NCBI GenBank assembly: GCA_028713555.1
Contig: JAQTOA010000002.1
Span: forward strand, 1-64,000
Source: Sterolibacterium sp.
GTDB taxonomy: Bacteria; Pseudomonadota; Gammaproteobacteria; Burkholderiales; Rhodocyclaceae
Direction of reading: 5' to 3'
DNA length: 64,000 bases
Below the pieces are notes generated by a model, which was not told the DNA's origin, made no database searches, and saw only the letters and a program-made list of their open reading frames with translations. Positions within the stretch are counted from its first letter, which is position 1; every line of letters starts with the position of its first letter. Positions 20,262-29,418 of the stretch are shown here, one piece after another. Position numbers and translations under genes: made by a program.

Positions 20262-21593
20262 TCAGTCGTCGCCCTTTCTCTGTATGCCGTAGCGTTTCAT
20301 TCTTTCCCACATGTTCTTGCGACTGATGCCCAGGGTTTCGGCAGCGTGCGTGACGTGGCCATTGTGAGCGGCGAGCACGCGTGATATGTATTGCCGTTCG
20401 AAGTTGTTCAGGTGCTCAGCCAGGGTTTCGTTGGTTGCGGGCAGTGCCAAAGGCATTTCTTCAAACAACGACTCGGGAAGTAATTGACGTTTCTCGCTGA
20501 GCACGCAAGCCCGCTCGAGTGCATGCTTCAATTCACGAACATTTCCAGGCCAGACATTATCCAGCATCAAACGCTCAAGCTTTGCCGACATGAATCGAGG
20601 CGCACCGCCTCGCACCGCCGCTTCCTCTTCGAGAAATTGTCTGGCAAGCCAAAGAATGTCTTCCTTGCGGTCGCGCAGTGGCGGTATGTACAAATGAACC
20701 ACGTTGATGCGGTAATACAAATCCTCGCGGAACTCTCTGTTCTCCACCATTTGCTTCAGATCGCGATGGGTGGCGCAGATCAGTCGCAGACTGACCTGCA
20801 GGGGATGCTCGCCGCCGATCCGGGTAATACACCGCTCCTGGATAGCTCGCAACAGACGAATCTGCATCGACTGCGACATGTCGCCGACTTCATCGAGGAG
20901 CAGAGTGCCGCCGTTGGCTTGCTCGAACACTCCCTTGTGCATTCTTACGGCTCCAGTGAAAGCCCCTTTTTCGAAGCCAAACAACTCGGCTTCGAGAAGG
21001 CTATCGGCAAAGGCGCCGCAATTCACCGCCACAAAGGGGCGTTCGACATCCTTGTTGCCGCGCAGGTGCAATTCACGCGCCACCATCTCTTTGCCGACCC
21101 CCGATTCACCACTGATCAGCACGTTGCTAGTGCTGCCGCCAATTTTATCCAGCATGGATTCGAGCGTGCGCATTGCTGGAGAAATGCCGAGTTTTGGTTG
21201 CCGGTCTCGTGCCATCGGTGCCGTCACCAGGGAACCAATTTTTTCCAGCAAGGTTTCGATATCGAAAGGCTTCTTAATGTAGTCGGCAGCGCCAAGCTTG
21301 AGCAGACGAACCGCCTGGTCGATTTCGCCGTAACCGGTAATGAACAGGTAGGGGGGCAGCGGTACGGCTTCTTCGAGCAGCGCCATGTAGAGCTTTTCGC
21401 CCGACATGTCGGGCAAACGGATGTCGCTGATGACTACATCGAACTGGCGCCGCGGCAAGGTGAGCAGCGCCTCGCGGCCAGTACGAAACCAGGTGCAATC
21501 GTAGTTCTCAAGCTCGAAACGCTCGACCAGCGCGTCGCCGACGATGTCGTCGTCTTCAATCAGGCAAAGATGCAGCTTGGCGGCTACGCTCAT
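20262..21593 (-). CDS. Sigma54-dependent response regulator (AioR/ArxR-like bEBP)
   Basis: Start MSVAAKLHLCLIEDDDIVG at 21593; Walker A 'GESGVGKE', 'GAFTGA', C-terminal Fis HTH 'VTHAAETLGISRKNMWERMKRYGIQ'. Confidence 0.88.
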   Translation of the reverse strand: MSVAAKLHLCLIEDDDIVGDALVERFELENYDCTWFRTGREALLTLPRRQFDVVISDIRLPDMSGEKLYMALLEEAVPLPPYLFITGYGEIDQAVRLLKLGAADYIKKPFDIETLLEKIGSLVTAPMARDRQPKLGISPAMRTLESMLDKIGGSTSNVLISGESGVGKEMVARELHLRGNKDVERPFVAVNCGAFADSLLEAELFGFEKGAFTGAVRMHKGVFEQANGGTLLLDEVGDMSQSMQIRLLRAIQERCITRIGGEHPLQVSLRLICATHRDLKQMVENREFREDLYYRINVVHLYIPPLRDRKEDILWLARQFLEEEAAVRGGAPRFMSAKLERLMLDNVWPGNVRELKHALERACVLSEKRQLLPESLFEEMPLALPATNETLAEHLNNFERQYISRVLAAHNGHVTHAAETLGISRKNMWERMKRYGIQRKGDD

Positions 21594-23053
21594 GACAAAG
21601 TTTTGAGCGGCAAGTTGACTGAGAACCGGGTCATGCTTTCCCCCTCTCGCATGGCACTGTGCACGGTAATGTTGCCCCCCAACTGTTTGACGATCTGATA
21701 GCAGACCCAAAGTCCGAGGCCCCGACCCGTTTCGCCGGCATTGATGAATGGCTCGAACAGATGCTCGGTCTGGGACTCGGTCAACATCTTGCCGCCATTG
21801 ACGATTTCGAAAGACAAGGTTTCGTCTAACTGTGCAATATTGACTTGCACGGCGCCGCCCTCGTCGGTTGCCTGAACAGCATTGAGAATCAGGTTGATCA
21901 ACACCTGTCGTACCAGAGTAGAAGGCAATGGTACAGATATTTCCAGATCGCTCTGCCAAGTCACGCTCACACTGCGCTTGTGCGCCTGGGGGGCAATCAG
22001 GGTGCGCAAATCGTCGACGTCTTGGGGTGAGAGGTCGCGGCTGTTAACCTTCGCTTCGACCAACAGCGCGGCTACGGTCTCCTTGATTTGGGTAAGTCCT
22101 CTTTCCAGCAAGTTCAAGGTCCGCGTGGTGCGGGCATCGGGTTCGCCGTGATGACGCAGGGTATTAATCGAGGTCAGCATGCCGAGTAAGGGATTGTTGA
22201 TTTCGTGAGCGATGCCGGCAGCCAGCCGGCCCAGTGCCACCAAGCGTTCCGAATGAATGACTTCCCGCTCGATCAGCGTTTTCTCGCGTAATTGCTGAAG
22301 GGTTCTGTTGTAGGCATGGAACAGGCGCCCTAGTTCATCCTGATAATCGTAGATTTGTGTCGGTAACTCGGCTGGCAGGCTACGTCCGAGCTGCTCCATG
22401 CGTTCTGTCAGGCGCAGCAACGGCGTTGCGGTACGTTGCCCCCAGTACCAGTTGATCGGCAGCAATACCGAAAGAACCAGGAAGGTCACCCAGGCTGCTT
22501 TCTCGGCACTTTCGAGAAAGCGCGGCAACAGTATCTTCTTGGAGTAAATTTGTAGTAGCGTGCCTAGCCGCGTTTGTTCGTCGATGATCGGCGTGGCGAC
22601 AAACAAATAGTCCGATCCCTCCGGCTCGAATACGGCGGTGTCCTTGCCCAGGCCGGCGATGTCAGATGCAATGCCGGCATGCTCGGCCGACAATTGGCGA
22701 AAATCGGCGAGCATCGGCATTGTTTCCGGGCGTGTCGAGACATACACCTGCAACTTTGGATCGAGTACCAGCAAACTTTCCGCCCGCACCGGATTTTCCT
22801 GGGAGGCACCACGCAGTGGCGCCCTGATCAATTCGTAAGCGTGCCAAACATGATCCTGCAAAATTGCCGGCACCAGAGTATGCGCCATGGTTTCCCCTTG
22901 CGTCGTCGCATTGCGCAGCAGATCGCGTTCAAGATCGTGATAGGCGCCGAAGATCAGGGTGGAGGAAATGATCAGCGCCGTGGCGACGATCAGGAAACCT
23001 CCCCACAAAGGAATCTTGTAGCGAAAACTCAGGTTGAAGATGCCGCGCATCAT
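21590..23053 (-). CDS. Membrane sensor histidine kinase (AioS/ArxS-like by context)
   Basis: MMRGIFNLSFRYKIPLWGGFLIV..; 'LGRLAAGIAHEINNPLLGMLTSINTLRHH', 'GRGLGLWVCYQIVKQLGG'; overlaps flanking genes by ~4 bp. Confidence 0.85.
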   Translation of the reverse strand: MMRGIFNLSFRYKIPLWGGFLIVATALIISSTLIFGAYHDLERDLLRNATTQGETMAHTLVPAILQDHVWHAYELIRAPLRGASQENPVRAESLLVLDPKLQVYVSTRPETMPMLADFRQLSAEHAGIASDIAGLGKDTAVFEPEGSDYLFVATPIIDEQTRLGTLLQIYSKKILLPRFLESAEKAAWVTFLVLSVLLPINWYWGQRTATPLLRLTERMEQLGRSLPAELPTQIYDYQDELGRLFHAYNRTLQQLREKTLIEREVIHSERLVALGRLAAGIAHEINNPLLGMLTSINTLRHHGEPDARTTRTLNLLERGLTQIKETVAALLVEAKVNSRDLSPQDVDDLRTLIAPQAHKRSVSVTWQSDLEISVPLPSTLVRQVLINLILNAVQATDEGGAVQVNIAQLDETLSFEIVNGGKMLTESQTEHLFEPFINAGETGRGLGLWVCYQIVKQLGGNITVHSAMREGESMTRFSVNLPLKTLS

Positions 23054-23898
23054 TCCTCGCCAAACTCGCCCATCATCTTGGTGACCAACGCATAGAGCCT
23101 GGGATCGCCCGCGATAAAGCCATCCAGATTTAACCGCTGGAGAAGTGACTTGCCTTGGGGATCGGTGCTCATTGCCAGTAGCATCCCTTGCATGGCGGCA
23201 AAACTCTCCTTGGAAACAGATCGATGGGCGACGAAAGGAGGAAAGCCGTATTCGGGCGATTGATTCACCACCCAGGTGCGGCGCGTAATATCCGACTTGA
23301 CCTTGTTCAAACTGTCCCAGACAAAACTGTCCACCGAACCACCCTGCGCCAAGCCGTCTGCGACGGCCTCGATCAGCTTCCGGTGAGAATAGGTGAAAAA
23401 TGTGCGGCTGAAAAACCTTCCCGGATCTTCTCCCGCCATCCGCAGTTGATAGCGTGGAACAAGATAACCGGTGTTGGAATAGGGGTCTGAGTAGGCAAAG
23501 ATCTTGCCTCGAAGTTCCAGCAAACTGTTGGCATGAGGCAATTGCGCCGGAACGATCAGGTAGGCGCGGTAGTACGGACGTCCCTGGAACACCGGTACGG
23601 CCAGCAGGCGAACCTGCTCGCGCAAATGAACGTAGGGGTAGTCGCAGATCCAGGCGAAGTCGATTTTTTCCAGTCGCAGCAAATCCATGGTTTCGCGATA
23701 GCTGTCGCGTTGCAGGAATTGGACCCGCTGCAGCAACTTGGCTTCCATATACTGACGCCACGCTTCCAGCGTGCCGTGCTGGTCGTGCAGAAAAGCCGGC
23801 GTCAGACCGATACGGACTGGACGCCCGGGAACCAAGGCCAGCGCCGGCGTCAGCGCCAGGCTGGCACAGGCGCCGAGAAACAGTCGGCGTGTCGGCAT
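23050..23898 (-). CDS. PhnD/AioX-like periplasmic oxyanion-binding protein
   Basis: 'LRLEKIDFAWICDYPYVHL', 'GKIFAYSDPYSNTGYLVPRYQL', 'SVDSFVWDSLNKVK'; signal peptide MPTRRLFLGACASLALTPALA. Confidence 0.82.
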   Translation of the reverse strand: MPTRRLFLGACASLALTPALALVPGRPVRIGLTPAFLHDQHGTLEAWRQYMEAKLLQRVQFLQRDSYRETMDLLRLEKIDFAWICDYPYVHLREQVRLLAVPVFQGRPYYRAYLIVPAQLPHANSLLELRGKIFAYSDPYSNTGYLVPRYQLRMAGEDPGRFFSRTFFTYSHRKLIEAVADGLAQGGSVDSFVWDSLNKVKSDITRRTWVVNQSPEYGFPPFVAHRSVSKESFAAMQGMLLAMSTDPQGKSLLQRLNLDGFIAGDPRLYALVTKMMGEFGEE

Positions 23899-23917
23899 GG
23901 TATTCCCTCCTTATCAA

Positions 23918-23937
23918 TTGTTACCTTTCGGTAGCAA
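23918..23937. promoter_or_regulatory. Palindrome copy 1: TTGTTACC-TTTC-GGTAGCAA
   Basis: Direct reading; 20 bp upstream of PhnD-like start codon. Confidence 0.8.
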
Positions 23938-23969
23938 GTTACCGTCGCATCGGCGTTACCTTTGGTTTT

Positions 23970-23989
23970 ATGCTACCTGAAGGTAGCAA
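23970..23989. promoter_or_regulatory. Palindrome copy 2: ATGCTACC-TGAA-GGTAGCAA
   Basis: Direct reading; same consensus. Confidence 0.8.
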
Positions 23990-24010
23990 TTATGAGCTGA
24001 AATCCAGTTT

Positions 24011-24030
24011 TTGCTACCTTAAGGTAGCGA
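24011..24030. promoter_or_regulatory. Palindrome copy 3: TTGCTACC-TTAA-GGTAGCGA
   Basis: Direct reading; same consensus. Confidence 0.8.
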
Positions 24031-24107
24031 TTTATTGCATGCGTCCAGTGAATTGATGCTTCATGCATCAATCATGCCTTCGCAGCGCTTGCCCGGAGAC
24101 TGCCTGT

Positions 24108-24123
24108 TGGCGCGCTAACAGCC
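24108..24123 (+). promoter_or_regulatory. Weak candidate sigma54 -24/-12 element (TGGCGCGCTAACAGCC)
   Basis: GG-N10-GC spacing is met, but TTGC is CAGC; lies between the palindromes and arrA. Confidence 0.3.
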
Positions 24124-24270
24124 GTGAAGTGGCGAATAAATCTGCCCCATGGCCTGCTTTTTGCAGGAAGAGTTCGGGAATGGGGTGGCACCTATCGCCC
24201 GCGAAAACTTCAAGAGCATTGTCGAAAACGAGTTCCAAATTTTGATTTTGTATAAAGAGGAGTCCTCCAT

Positions 24271-26817
24271 ATGAAACTGACGAGACGGGAATTTCTTACG
24301 GCCTCGGTTGCCACGGGCGCATTGGCTGCTGCGGGCGGTCTGGCTAGCGGGTTGGCCATGGCGGCGCCGAAAACCAGTGCCTTGGCCGTGCGTAATGCAC
24401 AGGCCGCCGGCCCGGCCAAAGGCAGTTGGGTGGCCAGCACTTGCCAAGGCTGCACCCAATGGTGCGCGATCCAGATCTTCGTCGAAGAGGGCCGCGCGGT
24501 ACGCGTGCGCGGCAATGCGCTTTCCAAGTGCAACCATGGTTATGTCTGTCCGCGCGGCCACCTGATCCCGCAGCAAACCTACGATCCGGACCGCATCAAG
24601 GTGCCGATGAAGCGCACCAATCCCCTCAAGGGCCGCGGCATCGATCCGAAGTTCGTCCCGATCACCTGGGACGAGGCGATCAACATCGTCGCCGACAAGA
24701 TGATCGAGTTGCGCACAGCCGGCGAACCCGAGAAGCTGCTCTATCTGCGCGGCCGCTATTCGAACACCTCCACCGAACTGCTCTATGGCACGCTGCCCAG
24801 GGTCTTTGGCACTGGCAACTACTTCTCGCACAGCGCCATCTGCGCCGAGGCCGAGAAAATGGGCCCGGGCATGACGCAAGGTTTCGCTGGCTACCGTGAC
24901 TACGACCTCGAGAAGACCAACTGCCTGGTGCTTTGGGGTACCGACCCGCTGGCCTCCAATCGGCAAGTACCGAACACGATTCGCCGCTTCGGCGAGATTC
25001 TCGCGCGCGGCAAGGTGATCGCGGTCGATCCGCGCCTGTCTAATGTTGCGGCCAAGGCCCACGAATGGCTTCCGGTCAAACCCGGCACCGACGGCGCGCT
25101 GGCCGGCGCCATCGCCCACGTAATTCTCACCGAAGGCCTGTGGAACAAGGAGTTCGTCGGCGACTTCAAGGAGGGCAAGAACCTCTTCGTCGCCGGCAAG
25201 GAAGTCTCGGCGGACGCCTTCGCCGAAAAAGAAACCTCCGGCCTCGTCAAGTGGTGGAACCTCGAGCTCAAGGACCGCACCGCGGCCTTTGGCGAGAAGG
25301 AATCCGGTATCCCCGCCGCGCAGATCGTGCGCGTCGCCCGCGCCATGGGCAAGGCCGCACCCAAGACCGCCGTCTGGATGGGCCCCGGCGCCGCGATGTG
25401 GCCGCGTGGCACCTATGCCGCAATGGCGGTGTACGCGCTGAATGGCTTGCTGGGTTCGATCGATGTCGAAGGCGGCGTCTGGGAAAGCGCCAGTAGTCCC
25501 CATCTGGCAAAGTTCCCCAGCATCGACAAGTTCATCGATGAAGTGGCGAAGAAAGGCTACAAGGGGCACGCGACCAGCAACCGCGGCCACAAGGACATGC
25601 CGGGCTTCATGACCGCTTCGATCAACAACGTGCCCAACGAACTGTTGAAGAAACCCGACGCGATCAAGGTGGTGCTTTCCACTTGGAGCAACTTCAACCA
25701 TTCGGCCACCGGCGCCGACCGCTGGAACCAGGCGATGGCCAAGGTGCCCTTCTTCGCCCACATGGTAACCAATGCCTCGGAACTGACCCAGTTCGCCGAC
25801 ATCGTGCTGCCCGCAACCCATAATACCTCCGAGGGTTGGTCGATCGTCACCAACATGTCCAACGGCTATGCCTACGCCTCGATCCAGCAGAACCCGATCA
25901 AGCGCGTGTTCGACACCAAGCAGGAAGAAACCGAAGTCATGTGGCTGCTGGCGCAGAAGTTGAAAGCCAAGGGCTTCCCCAATCTGGCCGATTACTACGA
26001 TACGATCAAGGATCCCGAGACCGGCAAGTCGGCGACCAGCGAGCTGGAATTTGCCGAGTTCGCCGCCAAGTTCACCAGCGCGCCGATCTGGGATGGCAAG
26101 GAAGTGCCCAAAGGCGACGAGCCGATCAAGGGCTGGGGCGAGTTCAAAGCCAAGGGTATGTTCCACGGCCCGCGCTACACCCTCAAGAAAAACTGGGGCG
26201 GCAAGTTCAAGACCGAGACCAAGAAGTTCGAGTTCTACAGCGAAACGCTGAAGAAGAAACTGGCCGAGCACGCCAAGAAGAACGAGACCACCACCGACGA
26301 TGTCCTCACCGTCAGCGGCTACACCGCGCGCGGCGATCTTGCCTTCGTGCCGCATTACGAGGTGCCCAAGCGCCATGGCAGTTTCGAGGAATACCCGTTC
26401 ACCTTTGTAGACTACAAGTCGCGCCTGAACCGCGAGGGCCGTTCGCAGAACTTGCCTTGGTACAACGAGTTCAAAAAGGTCGATCCGGGCGATGTTTCCT
26501 GGAACGACGTGCTGAGGATGAACCCGGCCGACGGCGCCAAGCTGGGCCTGAAGACGGGCGACAAGGTGAAGATCACCTCGCCGACGGGAGCCATCGTCGT
26601 CGATCTCAGGTTGTGGGAAGGCGTGCGCCCCGGCACGGTGAGCAAGTGCTACGGCCAGGGACACTGGGCCTATGGCCGCGTTGCCGCCAAGGACTACGCC
26701 AAGGCGGAGCCGCGCGGCGGCAACAACAACGAGATCCTGGTCGACGACTACGATCGCTTGAGCGGCGCCACGGCCCGCAATGGCGGGTTCGTCGGCGTCA
26801 AGATCGAGAAAGCCTGA
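24271..26817 (+). CDS. arrA: Respiratory arsenate reductase catalytic subunit ArrA (Mo-bisMGD, Tat-exported)
   Basis: 848 aa; Tat signal RREFLTASV; 'CQGCTQWCAIQIFVEEG..CNHGYVCPRGH'; 'DRIKVPMKRTNPLKGRGIDPKFVPITWDEA', 'RGRY' motif, 'SHSAICAEAEKMGPGMTQGFAGYRDYDL', 'WGTDPLASNRQVP' closely resemble known ArrA. Confidence 0.9.
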   Translation: MKLTRREFLTASVATGALAAAGGLASGLAMAAPKTSALAVRNAQAAGPAKGSWVASTCQGCTQWCAIQIFVEEGRAVRVRGNALSKCNHGYVCPRGHLIPQQTYDPDRIKVPMKRTNPLKGRGIDPKFVPITWDEAINIVADKMIELRTAGEPEKLLYLRGRYSNTSTELLYGTLPRVFGTGNYFSHSAICAEAEKMGPGMTQGFAGYRDYDLEKTNCLVLWGTDPLASNRQVPNTIRRFGEILARGKVIAVDPRLSNVAAKAHEWLPVKPGTDGALAGAIAHVILTEGLWNKEFVGDFKEGKNLFVAGKEVSADAFAEKETSGLVKWWNLELKDRTAAFGEKESGIPAAQIVRVARAMGKAAPKTAVWMGPGAAMWPRGTYAAMAVYALNGLLGSIDVEGGVWESASSPHLAKFPSIDKFIDEVAKKGYKGHATSNRGHKDMPGFMTASINNVPNELLKKPDAIKVVLSTWSNFNHSATGADRWNQAMAKVPFFAHMVTNASELTQFADIVLPATHNTSEGWSIVTNMSNGYAYASIQQNPIKRVFDTKQEETEVMWLLAQKLKAKGFPNLADYYDTIKDPETGKSATSELEFAEFAAKFTSAPIWDGKEVPKGDEPIKGWGEFKAKGMFHGPRYTLKKNWGGKFKTETKKFEFYSETLKKKLAEHAKKNETTTDDVLTVSGYTARGDLAFVPHYEVPKRHGSFEEYPFTFVDYKSRLNREGRSQNLPWYNEFKKVDPGDVSWNDVLRMNPADGAKLGLKTGDKVKITSPTGAIVVDLRLWEGVRPGTVSKCYGQGHWAYGRVAAKDYAKAEPRGGNNNEILVDDYDRLSGATARNGGFVGVKIEKA

Positions 26818-26848
26818 TTTCCGCATACCGAATTGAAGGAGAAAATAA

Positions 26849-27619
26849 ATGCCTAAATATGGAATGGTCATCGACCTTCAGAAATGTGTTGGCTGCGGAA
26901 CTTGCGCACTGGCCTGCAAAGCCGAAAACAACACCCGCAACCGTGCCGACGGTCAGAGCCACAATTTTGCCGACTTCCTGATGAAGACCGAAGGGGTCTT
27001 TCCGAAAGCGGTGCAGACGGCGATGCCGGTGCTCTGCAACCACTGCACCGACGCGCCCTGCGTCAAGAACTGTCCGGTCGAACCGAAGGCGATGTTCAAG
27101 ACACCGGAAGGCATCACCATGCACGACAACGAGCGCTGCATCGGCTGTCGCATGTGCCAGAACTCATGTCCTTACAGCCACGCCGAACTCGACAACACCA
27201 GCCTCAGCGGCGGCAGCTACAGCGTGATCAGCTTCAACGCCAAGGGTAAAGATACTCAGCCCTTCTGGACCGACAAGACCGAAATGATTCCAGGGTGCAC
27301 CGCTTCCGGGGCCGAGACCGCCAAGAAAGCCGGCGCAGAGACGCCTGCTTTCAACGCGTTTGCCGGAGGGGATGTCAAGCCGATTCGCCGGGCAGGAGTG
27401 GTCGAGAAATGTACCTTGTGCTATCACCGCATCAGCAACGGCCTGCAGCCGGCCTGCGTCGAGGCTTGCCCGGCCAAGGCGCGCATCTTCGGCGACCAGG
27501 CCGATCCGCAAGCGGAAATCGCGAAAGTGCTTAAGGCGCAGAAGCCGTTCCGCTTGCAGGAAAACAAGAAGACCCGCCCGAACGTATCTTACGTCGGGAA
27601 ATACAGCGCCAGGGCCTGA
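26849..27619 (+). CDS. arrB: Arsenate reductase iron-sulfur subunit ArrB
   Basis: 256 aa; several 4Fe-4S motifs (CVGCGTCALAC, CNHCTDAPCVKNCP, CIGCRMCQNSCPY, CTLCYHR..CVEACP). Confidence 0.9.
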   Translation: MPKYGMVIDLQKCVGCGTCALACKAENNTRNRADGQSHNFADFLMKTEGVFPKAVQTAMPVLCNHCTDAPCVKNCPVEPKAMFKTPEGITMHDNERCIGCRMCQNSCPYSHAELDNTSLSGGSYSVISFNAKGKDTQPFWTDKTEMIPGCTASGAETAKKAGAETPAFNAFAGGDVKPIRRAGVVEKCTLCYHRISNGLQPACVEACPAKARIFGDQADPQAEIAKVLKAQKPFRLQENKKTRPNVSYVGKYSARA

Positions 27620-27692
27620 TCTTAGGGCGGTTTGTTTAAACTGGGGGCGGATCAGTCTGCCCCCTTTCCAATTCAGGAACCCGAACATCAAA

Positions 27693-28319
27693 ATGCCAAA
27701 CTACGACCTCGACAAGGGACGCGCCCGCGAAGACCTCTGCCGTTATCTGGCGGCCTGCTATTACCAGCCGGGCCCAGAATTCTCGGAAGAAAAAGTGTTC
27801 GATTCGATGCTCGCTGCCGCGACTTGCCTCCATCCGGACCTCGCCGCTTGCGCACGCCGGCTGGGCGAGGAATTTTCCGCGGAAAGCGCGGAGGACCTGC
27901 TGCTCGATTACACCCGGCTTTTCCTCGGCCCCAACCATATCATCGCCAAGCCCTACGGCTCGGTATGGCTGGAACAGCAAGAGACCCTGATGGGGGAATC
28001 GACGCTGGCGATGCTGGCGCTATACAAGGAAGGCGGCTTCGAGATGGACGAGACATTCCGCGAACTGCCCGACCACATCGCCGCCGAGCTGGAGTTTCTT
28101 TACTTGCTGATCTTCCGCGAAAACGAAGCGCACCACCAGGGCAAGCTGGAAGCGCAAGAGGCCAAGGCCGCGCTGCGCAAGCGTTTTCTCGACGAACATC
28201 TCGGCCGCTGGGTCGGACCCTTCACGGCAGCCGTCAAGGACGGCGCACAAAGCAATTATTACCGGCAGCTTGCCGAACTCACCGACAGATTCATCAACAT
28301 GGAAGCCAACAAAGACTGA
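27693..28319 (+). CDS. arrD: TorD/DmsD-family maturation chaperone (ArrD)
   Basis: ATG at 27693; 'EDLLLDYTRLFLGPNHIIAKPYGSVWLE' and 'LPDHIAAELEFLYLLIF' typical of TorD family; directly after arrB. Confidence 0.85.
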   Translation: MPNYDLDKGRAREDLCRYLAACYYQPGPEFSEEKVFDSMLAAATCLHPDLAACARRLGEEFSAESAEDLLLDYTRLFLGPNHIIAKPYGSVWLEQQETLMGESTLAMLALYKEGGFEMDETFRELPDHIAAELEFLYLLIFRENEAHHQGKLEAQEAKAALRKRFLDEHLGRWVGPFTAAVKDGAQSNYYRQLAELTDRFINMEANKD

Positions 28320-28349
28320 GCAGCGATTCATCAACGAGGAGGATGCAAA

Positions 28350-28562
28350 ATGGGAACCATGAGTATCTGGCATTGGCTAGTTGTCTTGGTTATTGTCATG
28401 CTGGTGTTTGGCACCAAGAAACTGCGGTCTGTCGGCGCCGACCTCGGTGGCGCGGTCAAGGGTTTCAAGGAAGGCATGGCCGAGGCTGCGGTGGAACATG
28501 GTGCCGGACAAGCTTCTCCTGAGACTGTTCGTCAGTCGATCGAAGCCAAACTCCGTCAATGA
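28350..28562 (+). CDS. tatA: Twin-arginine translocase component TatA
   Basis: 70 aa; '[40 protein letters not shown]'. Confidence 0.88.
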   Translation: MGTMSIWHWLVVLVIVMLVFGTKKLRSVGADLGGAVKGFKEGMAEAAVEHGAGQASPETVRQSIEAKLRQ

Positions 28563-29338
28563 CCGTGCAGTTGTCGGAAGCATCTTGCACCAGCTCAGGT
28601 GCGGCAAATTCCGTGCTTTTGGCGTTCACGAGCAAGACTGCACGCCAAATACGCGGCTATGGCGAATGCTTTCCTTGCGCATTGCTATTGGCGGAAGCAC
28701 CTCCTGAACAGCATGCTGATTTCGATGCGCTGGTTCATGACCAAGACTTCGGGCATTCCGAAGTTCTATACCGTGCCACGGCACCGGTCGATGCGGTGCA
28801 TTTCATCCAGATGGGCGCCGTAAAACTGGTGAGGACTGGGCCTACTGGCGAGCAGCGCATTGTCAGAGTGCTCAAGACCGGAGACTCCGCCGGAACTGAG
28901 TCAATCTTCTCGCAAACTTACGAACACACGGCAATCGCGCTTGGTGATGTGCGTGTCTGTAGCATCCCTGTAGCCTTGTTCCTCAAGTTAGTCGCCGGAT
29001 CCGGGCGAACACAAATGTGGTTGCTACAGAAATCGCTGACGGCACTAAACGATGTAGAAACCTGGCTTTTACAGTTGGCAGGTGGCTCAGTATCATCCCG
29101 CGTTCGTATTGCACGGTTGATGTTGAAGCTATGTGCTGACAACGAAGGCCACATCCACCGGTTGCCTCTCAAGGAAATGGGCGCCATCGTTGGCTTGGTG
29201 GAGGAAACGGTGTGCCGGGTTATTTCCGAATTCGACCGCCAGGGAATTATCGCTAAAGATGGTAGCGGTAGCGTTTTTGGCCAGCGCTATTTCCGCGGCA
29301 ATATACCGGCGCTGAAGAAAATCGCCCATGAACCTTGA
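28559..29338 (+). CDS. Crp/Fnr family transcriptional regulator
   Basis: cNMP-binding fold region, C-terminal HTH '[30 protein letters not shown]'; ATGA overlap with tatA. Confidence 0.8.
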   Translation: MTVQLSEASCTSSGAANSVLLAFTSKTARQIRGYGECFPCALLLAEAPPEQHADFDALVHDQDFGHSEVLYRATAPVDAVHFIQMGAVKLVRTGPTGEQRIVRVLKTGDSAGTESIFSQTYEHTAIALGDVRVCSIPVALFLKLVAGSGRTQMWLLQKSLTALNDVETWLLQLAGGSVSSRVRIARLMLKLCADNEGHIHRLPLKEMGAIVGLVEETVCRVISEFDRQGIIAKDGSGSVFGQRYFRGNIPALKKIAHEP

Positions 29339-29418
29339 AGCACCCAGCAGAACCTTTCTCTTAGCGTCATGGCCAGGAACTTTTCCCTCGGATGTCGCCA
29401 GCTGCCCGGAATACACCA

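Noticed and set aside
24149-24166. CCTGC-TTTTT-GCAGG hairpin upstream of arrA as a terminator
   Set aside because: Short stem with no trailing T-tract; could be chance.
24192-24207. tggcacctatcgcccg as the sigma54 promoter of arrA
   Set aside because: Good -24 TGGCAC, but the -12 element (TTGC) is GCCC; does not meet GG-N10-GC.
24271-26817. Possibility that the Mo enzyme is a steroid C25 dehydrogenase or ArxA arsenite oxidase
   Set aside because: RGRY motif and long stretches matching ArrA (DRIKVPMKRTNP, SHSAICAEAEK, WGTDPLASNRQVP) favour ArrA; phylogeny would settle it.
24115-26871. 918-aa minus-strand ORF covering the whole arrA region
   Set aside because: Antisense artefact of high GC3 codon usage; composition low-complexity (LGLG, VVGG) and arrA on the other strand has clear motifs.
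25836-26981. 381-aa plus-strand ORF out of frame with arrA
   Set aside because: Arg-rich shifted-frame translation of arrA; no domain, overlaps a confident gene.
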